Part shown: in pieces, positions 51,228 to 60,045 of the stretch | How positions within the stretch are numbered: position 1 is the stretch's first letter | Layout: each line of letters starts with the position of its first letter | DNA from: Oscillibacter ruminantium GH1 | GTDB taxonomy: Bacteria; Bacillota; Clostridia; Oscillospirales; Oscillospiraceae | DNA: 64,000 nt | Assembly (NCBI RefSeq): GCF_000307265.1 | Contig: NZ_DF158899.1 | Location: forward strand, 124,001-188,000 | Reading direction: 5' to 3' | Program-made: the position numbers and the translations under genes | Notes under the pieces: generated by a model | The model's database searches: none | What the model saw: the letters and a program-made list of their open reading frames with translations, nothing else | What the model was told of the DNA's origin: nothing

Positions 51228-52727
51228 TTAGATTTTAGATTCAAACGCGGTTGCGTAAGAGAGAATTTTATCCTCAGTGGCCTCTGCCACCGGCAGTTCT
51301 CCGGTCAAATGCCCATCGCACATGACCAGAATCCGGTCGCTGATGCCCAAGATCTCCGGCAGCTCAGACGACACAAACAGTACGCCGGTGCCTTGCTGCT
51401 TCAGGCGGTTCATCAGATTGTAAATCTCCACCTTCGCGCCAACGTCCACGCCGCGGGTCGGCTCATCAAACATAATAACCCGGGAGTTTCGCGCCAGCCA
51501 CTTGCCGATGACCACCTTTTGCTGGTTGCCGCCGGAAAGGCTCTCCGCATTGATTTCAACGGAGGACAGCTTGATTTGCAGCTCCTCCACTACCTTGTCG
51601 GCAATTTCCCGTTCCTTCTTCTGGTTAACCTTGCCGATGCCGTTGCTGAGCCAGTCCAGATTGGGAATGCTCAAATTCTCCCGAACGCCCAGCTTTGTGC
51701 AAAGGCCGTCCCGCTTCCGGTCCTCCGGCGTCAGCACAATTCCGGCTTTGATCGCGTCAATGGGTTTTTTAATGGAAACGGACTTCCCATCCAAAACGAT
51801 TTCGCCGGAGTCCTTGGGGTCGATTCCGAAAATTGCCCGGGTAGTCTCCGTGCGGCCTGCACCCACAAGACCCGCGATTCCCACAATCTCACCGGCGTAA
51901 AGATCAAAGCTCACATCGCGGACCATTCTTCCCGCGTTCAGGTTCTTCACTTCCAGAATCTTTTCGCCCCGCTGGCATTGGACGCGGGGGAATTTCTCCT
52001 TGATATCCCGGCCAACCATTTTGGCGATCAGTTGGTCCATCGTATAGTCTGCGAAGTTCCCTTCCATAATAAACTCGCCGTCTCGCATCACTGTCACGCG
52101 ATTTGCCACATGGCTCAGTTCTTCCATGCGGTGCGATATGTATACAATGCCGCAGCCCTCGCTGCGAAGCTGATCCACCAGACGAAACAGTTCGTCAATT
52201 TCCTTGGAGGACAGCGCGGATGTCGGCTCGTCCATAATCAGGATTTTAGCATGGACAGACAGCGCTTTGGCGATCTCCACCATCTGCTGCTTGGATACCG
52301 GCAGGTCGCCCACCACCGTATTGGGGCTGAGGTCGATCTTCAGAGAGTCCAAAACCTCCTGCGTCCGCTTCACCATTTCCCGGTTGTTGAGCGTAACGCC
52401 TTTCCTGACCTCGCGGCCCAAAAAGATGTTTTCCGCCACGGTCAGATGCCGGCACATATTCAGCTCCTGATGGATAATGGCCACGCCCAGCTCCTGCGCT
52501 TTCTTCGTGTCCAAGTCGCCCTGTTCCTCACCAAAAATCTTCATGGTGCCGGAATCGCGAACATACACGCCGCTGAGAATTTTCATCAGAGTGGACTTTC
52601 CCGCTCCGTTTTCGCCCAGCAGCGCCATGACTTCTCCCGCTTTCAGGGTAAAGCGCACGTTCTTGAGAACCGGCACCCCTGAAAAGGATTTGTTGATGTT
52701 CTCCATTTCCACAATGTATTCGTTCAT
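51228..52727 (-). CDS. Sugar ABC importer ATPase (RbsA/MglA class), active tandem form
   Basis: 499 residues, two ATPase halves. First half: Walker A GENGAGKST (38-46), signature LPVSKQQMVEIAKAL, Walker B ILIMDEPTSAL. Second half: Walker A-like GLVGAGRTE (Lys replaced by Arg, normal for this class), LSGGNQQKVVIGKWLA, VIMFDEPTRGVD. First gene of the sugar operon; start at 52727 with AAAGGA nine bases upstream. Contrast with the degenerate homologue at 40573. Confidence 0.94.
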   Translation of the reverse strand: MNEYIVEMENINKSFSGVPVLKNVRFTLKAGEVMALLGENGAGKSTLMKILSGVYVRDSGTMKIFGEEQGDLDTKKAQELGVAIIHQELNMCRHLTVAENIFLGREVRKGVTLNNREMVKRTQEVLDSLKIDLSPNTVVGDLPVSKQQMVEIAKALSVHAKILIMDEPTSALSSKEIDELFRLVDQLRSEGCGIVYISHRMEELSHVANRVTVMRDGEFIMEGNFADYTMDQLIAKMVGRDIKEKFPRVQCQRGEKILEVKNLNAGRMVRDVSFDLYAGEIVGIAGLVGAGRTETTRAIFGIDPKDSGEIVLDGKSVSIKKPIDAIKAGIVLTPEDRKRDGLCTKLGVRENLSIPNLDWLSNGIGKVNQKKEREIADKVVEELQIKLSSVEINAESLSGGNQQKVVIGKWLARNSRVIMFDEPTRGVDVGAKVEIYNLMNRLKQQGTGVLFVSSELPEILGISDRILVMCDGHLTGELPVAEATEDKILSYATAFESKI

Positions 52728-52837
52728 TTGCCCGTTTCCTTTACTGTTCACGAGGTTTTCTTACAATTGGCTTCCAAATTTCGTGAATTCGTGATAATTC
52801 CGCCAAAAATAGTTTCCACCTGTGGCATGTTTTTTGG

Positions 52838-52866
52838 TTAGTATAGTACGAAACGGATTATTTCAA
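52838..52866 (-). promoter_or_regulatory. Promoter of the ten-gene sugar operon
   Basis: Minus strand TTGAAA (52866-52861), 17 bases, TACTAA (52843-52838); an overlapping TATACT is closer to consensus but has a short spacer. Upstream to 53010 is AT-rich, where an activator could bind. Confidence 0.5.
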
Positions 52867-53009
52867 AAGGTGCAAATCTTACGATTAGGGGGGCAATTTT
52901 TACTCAGTTTTAGCATTTTCAACATTTTGACGATAAACAGCTAATTGCTTTTGTGCATATTTCCCGTCCAAATTCTCCGTATTTTTCCATATCTCGACTT
53001 CTTTTGGTA

Positions 53010-53057
53010 AAAGTAAACAAGCGGTCGGAAAAGTCCACCGGGCTTTTTCGACCACTT
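53010..53057 (-). terminator. Terminator of pfkA
   Basis: 15-base imperfect stem (53057-53043 with 53033-53019), then TTTACTTTT on the minus strand. Confidence 0.65.
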
Positions 53058-53095
53058 GCATCTTCACCTGTACCCCGCCTCCAAGGCTTTAGGAC

Positions 53096-54181
53096 TCAGT
53101 CCCCGAAGGAAACGCCTACGTCACGGGCGGACGTAATAAGGGGATGATCCACCGGCAGGAACTTGGTGCGGCTGGCGGCATCCTCCAGCGTAATGGAGAC
53201 GATCTGGCCGTTTTGAACGGCCACCATCCGCCCGTACTGCCGCTCCATAATGAGTTTTGCCGCCGCCGTGCCAAACTGGGTTGCCAGCACCCGGTCATAG
53301 GGGCAGGGTGGGCCGCCCCGCTGATAATGGCCGGGAATGGTAACCCGTGTCTCCTGCCCGGTGCGCTTTTCAATCTGGCTTGCCAGTTGATAGGAAATGG
53401 TGGAGTGGCCCATGGTTTCCTTGGCGGCGCGGCGCTCCTCCTCGGTGAGGACAGCGTCTGTCGTGGAGACGGCGCCTTCCGCCACAGCGATGATGGAGAA
53501 GTTCCGTCCCCGCTTTTTGCGCTGTTCAATGGCCTCCACAATTTTGTCGATATCATAGGGGATTTCCGGGATCAAAATGATGTCCGCTCCGCTGGCAATC
53601 CCGGCATGAAGCGTCAGCCAGCCCGCGTCCCGCCCCATGGCCTCCACCAGAAAGACCCGGCTGTGGGAGCTGGCGGTGGAATGGATGTAATCAATCACGT
53701 TGGAGGCAATGTCCACCGCGCTCTGAAAGCCAAAGGTGGTATCCGTGCCCCAGATGTCGTTGTCGATGGTCTTGGGCAGGGTGATCACGTTCATTCCCGC
53801 GTCCATCAGCAGCTTGGCGCTTTTCTGCGTGCCGTTTCCGCCCATGACCACAAGGCAGTCCAGATTCAGCCGGGTATACGTATCCAGCATGGCGGGCATC
53901 AAGTCGTTCCCGTCGTCGTCCACGATCATCTTCCCCGGCACATACCGCTGGCGGGAGGTTCCCAGAATCGTACCGCCCTCCGTGAGAATGCCGGAAAAGT
54001 CTCCGTCCTCCATGAACTTATAATCTCCGTCCACCAGACCCCGATACCCGTCATACATGCCGAAGAGTTCTACATTGTCCACATAATGCAGGAGCGTCTT
54101 TCCGATCCCACGGATTGCCGCGTTCAGACCCTGACAGTCCCCGCCGCTGGTAATCAACCCCACGCGCGTTTTTCTTTTCAT
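53096..54181 (-). CDS. pfkA: 6-phosphofructokinase
   Basis: 361 residues. Phosphorylates fructose 6-phosphate. Motifs: GLITSGGDCQGLNAAIRGIG, VVMGGNGTQKSAKLL, LPKTIDNDIWGTDTTFGF, EAMGRDAGWLTLHAGIASGA, HYQRGGPPCPYDRVLA. The Gly in GGNGTQ favours ATP as donor (PPi enzymes have Asp there), while Lys in PKTIDND is the residue seen in PPi-type and some mixed-type enzymes. It is longer than E. coli PfkA (about 320). ATG preceded by AGGAGGAA. Single gene. Confidence 0.93.
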   Translation of the reverse strand: MKRKTRVGLITSGGDCQGLNAAIRGIGKTLLHYVDNVELFGMYDGYRGLVDGDYKFMEDGDFSGILTEGGTILGTSRQRYVPGKMIVDDDGNDLMPAMLDTYTRLNLDCLVVMGGNGTQKSAKLLMDAGMNVITLPKTIDNDIWGTDTTFGFQSAVDIASNVIDYIHSTASSHSRVFLVEAMGRDAGWLTLHAGIASGADIILIPEIPYDIDKIVEAIEQRKKRGRNFSIIAVAEGAVSTTDAVLTEEERRAAKETMGHSTISYQLASQIEKRTGQETRVTIPGHYQRGGPPCPYDRVLATQFGTAAAKLIMERQYGRMVAVQNGQIVSITLEDAASRTKFLPVDHPLITSARDVGVSFGD

Positions 54182-54303
54182 GGAATTTCCTCCTGTTTAA
54201 TTGGCTGCATCAAGCGCCCGCTTCACGCGCGGAAAATCCTCCCCCGCAGGTTTTCAGGCGCGGCCCGCATTCAGCAGATGGCGGACGACGCAATTTAAGG
54301 ATG

Positions 54304-54333
54304 AGTATACGCCCGATTATCCCAAAATGTCAA
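54304..54333 (-). promoter_or_regulatory. Sigma-A promoter for pfkA
   Basis: Minus strand TTGACA (54333-54328), 18 bases, TATACT (54309-54304). Confidence 0.75.
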
Positions 54334-54570
54334 ATTGAAGCAGTCTTCCCTCTCCTTCACTTCGATTCCACCAATCAGGCAAAATCACTTTCCATTATCC
54401 GCTCTATTTTATAACACAAATTTAATTTAATAATGTTATATTTATTGTTATAATCGTTGTACTGCCATTCGACTTTCCTCTGACAATTTATACTCTATTG
54501 CTCAATCTTCATCATAATTTTTAAAAACTTGATTTATATATGATGTTTTATGTCCGTTTTTCTTTTTTGC

Positions 54571-54599
54571 TTGACAGTGAATGGTCCGTTGTGTATATT
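54571..54599 (+). promoter_or_regulatory. Strong sigma-A promoter of the 2-oxoacid dehydrogenase operon
   Basis: TTGACA (54571-54576), 17 bases, TATATT (54594-54599). The 54334-54570 stretch upstream is AT-rich and has two more GTTATA copies at 54435 and 54448. Confidence 0.85.
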
Positions 54600-54642
54600 G
54601 TTATATATAACATTATATGTTATATTAATGTTTAAATATAAC
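54600..54642 (+). promoter_or_regulatory. Nested GTTATAT inverted repeats (operator candidate)
   Basis: Directly after the -10 box: GTTATATATAAC (54600-54611, perfect palindrome), ATAACAT-TAT-ATGTTAT (54607-54623), and GTTATATT-8-AATATAAC (54619-54642), ending just before the AAGGAGG ribosome site. A repressor here would block transcription; the DeoR-family protein encoded at 60046 is the nearest candidate. Confidence 0.6.
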
Positions 54643-54656
54643 AAGGAGGCCTTGGC

Positions 54657-55973
54657 ATGGCAACAGCGGTCATTATGCCCCGACAGGGACAATCAGTGGA
54701 AAGCTGCCTGATTTCAGAGTGGAAGAAAGCGGTTGGCGACGAGGTACACGCCGGAGACATTCTGTTTACTTACGAGACGGACAAGGCGATGTTTGAAGAG
54801 GAGGCCAAGACGGACGGCACTTTGCTGGCTGTGTTCTGTCAGGAAGGCGACGACATTCCCTGCCTGAACACCGTGGCCGTAATCGGCACGCCCGGAGAAG
54901 ATTTCTCCGCGCTGGCCCCCGCCGGAGCGGCGGAAACTGCTCCCACAGAAGAAGTTTCGGCATCTCCCTCCGCGGAAGCATCCGCCGCGCCGGCTGCGGC
55001 CACGGCGGCTCCCGGCGCAGGCGTTAGCATTTCTCCCCGGGCGCGGAACGCCGCGGCGCGGCTGCATGTGGACCCGTCCTGCATTGCTCCCACCGGCCCC
55101 CACGGCCGCGTGCTGGAGCGGGATGTTTTGTCGGGCCAAAAGCTGACTGCCGCCGCCGTTCTGGAAAGCGGCGACCTGTCCGGCGTGGCCGGAACAGGCG
55201 TGGGCGGCCGTATCCGCACGGCAGACCTGACCGCGCCCGCCGCGATTCCCGCGGCTCCCGCGCCGATTGGCAGTGACACAGGCTATCACGATGAAAAGCT
55301 CTCTCATCTGCGTAAGGTCATCGGCGCGTCCATGCACAAGTCTCTGTCTGAAATGGCGCAGCTGACCCATCACAGCTCTTTTGACGCCACCGCCATGATA
55401 GCTTACCGCAAACAGCTGAAAACGGCGGCGGAGACGCTGAACCTGCCAAACATTACCTATAATGATATCGTGCTGTTTGCGGTGTCCCGGGTATTGCTCC
55501 GCCATCGCGACCTAAACGCCCATCTGCTGGACGACAAGATGCGCTATTTCGACCATGTCCATCTGGGTATGGCGGTGGATACGCCCAGAGGTCTTCTGGT
55601 TCCCACCATTTTTAACGCGGATACCAAGTCGCTGGCGCAAATCGCGGCGGAAGCCAAGTCTCTGGCGGCAGCGGCCCAGACCGGGTCCATCAGCCCCGAC
55701 CTGCTCACGGGTGCGTCCTTCACCGTGTCCAATCTGGGGTCCTTGGGTGTAGAGTCCTTCACGCCCGTCATTAATCCGCCCCAGACCGGAATTCTGGGCG
55801 TGGACTGCATGATCGACCGCGTCCGCAAGGTGGACGGGCAGATCACGGTCTATCCCGCCATGGGAATTTCCCTGACCTATGACCATCGTGCGCTGGACGG
55901 TGCTCCCGCTTCCCGCTTCCTGAAGGAATTGAAAGAGGCACTGGAAAATATCACCGCCCTGTTGGCTGAATAA
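54657..55973 (+). CDS. 2-oxoacid dehydrogenase E2 (dihydrolipoamide acyltransferase)
   Basis: 438 residues. Lipoyl domain 1-75 with the lipoylated Lys43 in ETDKAMFEEEA; an Ala/Pro/Glu-rich linker; a peripheral-subunit-binding domain (ISPRARNAAARLHVDPSCI... GRVLERDVL); a second partial copy (GVAGTGVGGRIRTADL); then the catalytic domain with the active-site YDHRALDGAPASRF. It transfers the acyl group from E1 to CoA. Substrate (pyruvate, acetoin or branched-chain) is not fixed by sequence. First gene of E2-E3-E1; AAGGAGG precedes the ATG. Confidence 0.92.
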   Translation: MATAVIMPRQGQSVESCLISEWKKAVGDEVHAGDILFTYETDKAMFEEEAKTDGTLLAVFCQEGDDIPCLNTVAVIGTPGEDFSALAPAGAAETAPTEEVSASPSAEASAAPAAATAAPGAGVSISPRARNAAARLHVDPSCIAPTGPHGRVLERDVLSGQKLTAAAVLESGDLSGVAGTGVGGRIRTADLTAPAAIPAAPAPIGSDTGYHDEKLSHLRKVIGASMHKSLSEMAQLTHHSSFDATAMIAYRKQLKTAAETLNLPNITYNDIVLFAVSRVLLRHRDLNAHLLDDKMRYFDHVHLGMAVDTPRGLLVPTIFNADTKSLAQIAAEAKSLAAAAQTGSISPDLLTGASFTVSNLGSLGVESFTPVINPPQTGILGVDCMIDRVRKVDGQITVYPAMGISLTYDHRALDGAPASRFLKELKEALENITALLAE

Positions 55974-55983
55974 GGGGGACGCT

Positions 55984-57360
55984 ATGACAAATTACGACGT
56001 TATCATCATCGGCGGCGGCCCCGGCGGATACCTCGCCGCAGAGCGGGCCGGACAGGCAAAGCTGAAAACGCTGTGCGTCGAGGACCGCCATCTGGGCGGC
56101 ACATGCCTCAACGAGGGGTGCATCCCCACCAAAACACTTTTGCAGAGCGCCAAAACCTATGCCCACGCACTCCACGGGGAGGCGTATGGCGTTCGGGTAG
56201 AAAAGGTCTCCATCGACCAAAGCGCGGTGATCGACCGGAAGGAAAAGGTCGTCCGCACCCTCGTCTCCGGCGTGGGCGCGGCTCTGAAAGCCAGCCATGT
56301 GGACGTGGTGAATGGCCGGGGTGTGATCACCGGCAGAAGCGCCGAGGGCGTCACCGTACAGGTGGGCGAGGAGCTGTATATCGGCAAAAACCTCATCGTT
56401 GCCACCGGCTCCGTCAATGCCCAGCCGCCCATCCCGGGATTGAAAGAGGCGCTGGATTCCGGCTTTGCCCTGACCAACCGGGAGCTTTTGTCCCTGCGGG
56501 AGTCTCCCGCCCGGCTGGCAGTGATCGGCGGCGGGGTCATCGGCCTTGAAATGGCCGCCTATTATCAGCTCACCGGAACGGCCGTTACCGTGGTGGAGAT
56601 GCTGGATCACATCGCAGGCCCAAACGACCCGGATCTGGTGAAAATTCTGCACAGAAATCTGGAAAAGGACGGCATGGAATTCCACCTTGGCACCAAGGTC
56701 GTCGCCGTGAAGGACGGCGCGGTAGTCTGCGAAAAAGATGGGAAAACCTTTGATCTTCCGGCAGATAAGGTGCTGCTGGCCATTGGCCGGAAAGCCAATT
56801 CGGCGGGGCTGGGTCTTGAGAACATTGGTGTAGAGCTGGAAAAGGGCGCTATCGTCACCGACGCACACATGAAGACCAACGTCCCCGGCGTCTATGCCGT
56901 GGGCGATGTAAACGGCAAATTCATGCTGGCCCATACCGCCTATCGCGAGGCGGAGGTCGCCGTCAACACGATTCTGGGCAAGGCGGACACCATGCGGTAC
57001 GAGGCCATTCCCAGCGTGCTGTACACCGTGCCGGAGCTGTCCAGCGTGGGACTCAGCGAAGCAGAGGCCAAAACGAAGGGTTACGAGGTTTCCGTTGTGA
57101 AGCTGCCCATGCAGTACAGCGGCCGCTATGTCGCCGAGAACGAGGGCGGCGACGGCATCTGTAAGCTGGTGTTCAACGCCAAGCGCGGCACCCTGCTGGG
57201 TGCGCAGGTGCTTGCCAACGCCTCTTCGGAGTTCATCATCGCCGCCGGCATTTTCATTGAGCTGGAGCTAACTGTGCCGGAGATGCGGGAGTTTGTGTTC
57301 CCCCATCCCACCGTGTGCGAAATCTTCCGGGACGCTCTGGCTCAGTACAAGGGCCGATAA
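55984..57360 (+). CDS. lpdA: Dihydrolipoyl dehydrogenase (E3)
   Basis: 458 residues. FAD site DVIIIGGGPGGYLAAERAGQ, redox-active disulfide GGTCLNEGCIPTKTLL, NAD site LAVIGGGVIGLEMAAYY, second FAD site GVYAVGDVNGKFMLAHTAYR and catalytic pair in VFPHPTVCEIFRDAL (His; the following Glu is part of CE). It reoxidises the dihydrolipoyl arm of E2. It starts ten bases after E2 and is followed by the E1 fusion. Confidence 0.95.
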   Translation: MTNYDVIIIGGGPGGYLAAERAGQAKLKTLCVEDRHLGGTCLNEGCIPTKTLLQSAKTYAHALHGEAYGVRVEKVSIDQSAVIDRKEKVVRTLVSGVGAALKASHVDVVNGRGVITGRSAEGVTVQVGEELYIGKNLIVATGSVNAQPPIPGLKEALDSGFALTNRELLSLRESPARLAVIGGGVIGLEMAAYYQLTGTAVTVVEMLDHIAGPNDPDLVKILHRNLEKDGMEFHLGTKVVAVKDGAVVCEKDGKTFDLPADKVLLAIGRKANSAGLGLENIGVELEKGAIVTDAHMKTNVPGVYAVGDVNGKFMLAHTAYREAEVAVNTILGKADTMRYEAIPSVLYTVPELSSVGLSEAEAKTKGYEVSVVKLPMQYSGRYVAENEGGDGICKLVFNAKRGTLLGAQVLANASSEFIIAAGIFIELELTVPEMREFVFPHPTVCEIFRDALAQYKGR

Positions 57361-57430
57361 TTCGGCAACCCGCCGCCCATATGCGGCTTCCGTGAAACAT
57401 ATTACGATTGATAGATAAGGAAGGGTCCCT

Positions 57431-59896
57431 ATGTCAAAACAGATTTTTGTAGACCCCAAGGCCATGCGCGCCCCGGGAACCATCGAAATGCAGGATATCG
57501 TCAGCAATCAGTACCAAAAAGCGGTGAAGGATGAGACAGACCGCTATTCAAAAACAGATCTTATCAACGTTTACCGGGATATGGCGTACATCCGGGAATT
57601 TGAGACGATGCTCCAGCTCATCAAAACCACCAGCGAATATCAGGGCGTGGGCTACAACCACCCCGGCCCCGCCCATCTGGGCATCGGGCAGGAGGCCGCC
57701 TACGTTGGTCAGGCCTACCACCTGAACATTGACGATTTCTCCTTTGGCTCTCACCGGAGCCACGGCGAAATTCTGGCTCGGGGCCTCCGGGCTGTGGAGT
57801 CTTTGGACGAACAGCGCCTGACGGAGATCATGGAGACGTTTGACGGCGGCAAGGCCTTCTCCGTGGTAAAGGACAACGGCAAGGATCTTCGCGCGCAGGG
57901 CCGGGACTTTTTGCTCTATGGCATGATCTGCGAAACCTTTGGCCGGGAGAACGGCTTCAACAAGGGTATGGGCGGCAGTATGCACGCGTTTTTCACCCCC
58001 TTTGGCATCTATCCCAACAACGCCATCGTGGGCGGTTCCGGCTCCATCGCTCCCGGTGCGGCACTCTATAAACTGGTGAACAAAAAGCCCGGCGTGGTGG
58101 TCTGCAACATTGGCGACGGCGCTCTGGGCTGCGGTCCGGTGTGGGAGGGCATGAACTTCAGCTCCATGGATCAGGTCCGCACCCTCTGGGGTGAGGACGG
58201 CGGCGGTATGCCCATCATCTTCAACATCTGGAACAATACCTACGGCATGGGCGGTCAGACTTGGGGTGAGACGATGGGCTACGGTTCTCCCGTCCGGGTG
58301 GGCGCGGCTCTGCGCCCCAATCAGCTATACGCCGAGCGCGTAGATGGCTACAACCCGCTGGCGGTCATGGACGTTTACGGAAGGAAGAAGGATTTGGCGA
58401 AGAAGGACGGCCCCGTGCTGCTGGAAATCGTCACGTACCGCATTTCGGGCCACTCTCCTTCTGATTCCAGCAGCTATCGTTCCAAGGAGGAAATCGCCGC
58501 TTGGGAGGCAGAGGATTCCATTGAGGCCTATGGCAAGGAACTGATGGAAGCGGGTCTTTGCACGCAGGCAGACTTGGATGCCATTCAGTCCACCGTCAAG
58601 GCGGACATGCTGCGCAACATGAAGCTGGCTATTGACGACGCCGTTTCTCCCCGGGTGGACATTTTTGGCAAGACCCCCAACGCCATTGGCGATCTCATGT
58701 TCTCCAACGGTCATATCCGCTCCATGGATGAGAGCCGCAAGGCGGAGACACTGGTTCCCTTTGCGGAATCTCCCCGCACCGTGGCGCTGTCCAAAAAGGT
58801 TCGACAGGGGCTGGACGAAACCGGCAAGCCCGTCAGCAAGAACAAGGTCTATCAGGTTCGGGACGGAATCGCCGAGCCTATTTTGAAGAAATTCTATGAA
58901 GACCCCACTCTGGTGGCCTTTGGCGAGGACGTGCGGGATTGGGGCGGCGCTTACGCCGTTTACCGCGGCTTCACCGAAACGCTCCCCTATCACCGCCTGT
59001 TCAACTCTCCCATCAGCGAAGCCGCCATTGTGGGCGCCGCCGTGGGATACGCCATGAGCGGCGGCCGAGCGGTGGCCGAGCTGATGTACTGCGACTTCCT
59101 TGGCCGCGCGGGAGACGAGCTGTTCAACCAGCTGTCCAAATGGCAGGCCATGAGCGCGGGCGTTTTGAAAATGCCGGTAATCGTCCGCATGAGCGTTGGC
59201 TCCAAATACGGCGCACAGCACTCTCAGGATTGGTCCGCCCTGTGCGCCCACATCCCGGGTTTGAAGGTGGTCTTCCCCGCCACGCCTTACGACGCCAAGG
59301 GCATGATGCAGTCCGCCCTGAACGGCACCGATCCGGTGATCTTTTTGGAGAGCCAGCGCATCTATGACTATGGTGAGCTGTTCCACAAGGAGGGCGTTCC
59401 CGAGGAGGAGTACGAAATCGCGTTGGGCGAACCGGACGTGAAGCGCGCCGGTAGCGATGTGACCATCCTCTCCATCGGAGCCACGCTGTACCGCGCCGTG
59501 AAAGCCGCTGATCTTTTGCAGGAAAAATACAACCTCTCTGCCGAGGTCATCGACGCGCGGTCGTTGGTCCCCTTCAACTATGAAAAAGTGATCGAATCCG
59601 TAAAGAAGACGGGCCGCATCGTCATTACCGGCGACGCCTGCGAGCGCAACTCCTTTATGCGCAATCTGGCCTCCAACATCACGGAGCTGGCCTTTGATTA
59701 TCTGGACGCGCCGCCCGTGGTCGTGGGTGCGAAGGACTGGATCACCCCGCCCCACGAGTTGGAAAACGCCTTCTTCCCCCAGCCGGAGTGGATTGTGGAT
59801 GCCATTCACGAGCGCATTCTGCCTCTGCCCGGTCATGTCTGTGTCCACAACTGCACCGAGCTGGAGCAGCTGCGGGAAAACCGTCTGGGTATCTGA
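57431..59896 (+). CDS. 2-oxoacid dehydrogenase E1, alpha and beta subunits fused
   Basis: 821 residues. E1 alpha part (about 40-400) with the thiamine-diphosphate motif VVCNIGDGALGCGPVWEGMN ... IFNIWNNTYGMGGQ and the loop YRISGHSPSDSSSYRS; E1 beta part (about 480-815) with VRDWGGAYAVYRGFTETL, SPISEAAIVGAAVGYAMSGG and RMSVGSKYGAQHSQDWS. Alpha and beta are normally separate genes in this type of complex. Family members oxidise pyruvate, acetoin or branched 2-oxoacids. AAGGGTCCCT precedes the ATG, 70 bases after E3. Confidence 0.92.
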   Translation: MSKQIFVDPKAMRAPGTIEMQDIVSNQYQKAVKDETDRYSKTDLINVYRDMAYIREFETMLQLIKTTSEYQGVGYNHPGPAHLGIGQEAAYVGQAYHLNIDDFSFGSHRSHGEILARGLRAVESLDEQRLTEIMETFDGGKAFSVVKDNGKDLRAQGRDFLLYGMICETFGRENGFNKGMGGSMHAFFTPFGIYPNNAIVGGSGSIAPGAALYKLVNKKPGVVVCNIGDGALGCGPVWEGMNFSSMDQVRTLWGEDGGGMPIIFNIWNNTYGMGGQTWGETMGYGSPVRVGAALRPNQLYAERVDGYNPLAVMDVYGRKKDLAKKDGPVLLEIVTYRISGHSPSDSSSYRSKEEIAAWEAEDSIEAYGKELMEAGLCTQADLDAIQSTVKADMLRNMKLAIDDAVSPRVDIFGKTPNAIGDLMFSNGHIRSMDESRKAETLVPFAESPRTVALSKKVRQGLDETGKPVSKNKVYQVRDGIAEPILKKFYEDPTLVAFGEDVRDWGGAYAVYRGFTETLPYHRLFNSPISEAAIVGAAVGYAMSGGRAVAELMYCDFLGRAGDELFNQLSKWQAMSAGVLKMPVIVRMSVGSKYGAQHSQDWSALCAHIPGLKVVFPATPYDAKGMMQSALNGTDPVIFLESQRIYDYGELFHKEGVPEEEYEIALGEPDVKRAGSDVTILSIGATLYRAVKAADLLQEKYNLSAEVIDARSLVPFNYEKVIESVKKTGRIVITGDACERNSFMRNLASNITELAFDYLDAPPVVVGAKDWITPPHELENAFFPQPEWIVDAIHERILPLPGHVCVHNCTELEQLRENRLGI

Positions 59897-59971
59897 TGCA
59901 GCAAGGACGGCGGAAGGGTTCCGCGAACCTTTCCACCGTTCAGCCCCACGCTGTTCTCTTGACTAATTACC

Positions 59972-60000
59972 TTGCCATTTTCTCGTCCATGCAGTAAAAT
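59972..60000 (+). promoter_or_regulatory. Promoter for the DeoR-family gene
   Basis: TTGCCA (59972-59977), 17 bases, TAAAAT (59995-60000). Confidence 0.55.
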
Positions 60001-60045
60001 AAACCTGAAACGGCGCGAGCGCCGGAAGCTGGAGTGTAACACAGG

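Noticed and set aside
59900-59935. Hairpin after the E1 gene as a terminator
   Set aside because: The stem (GGAAGGGTTC/GAACCTTTCC) has a mismatch-like wobble and no T run; termination there is not supported.
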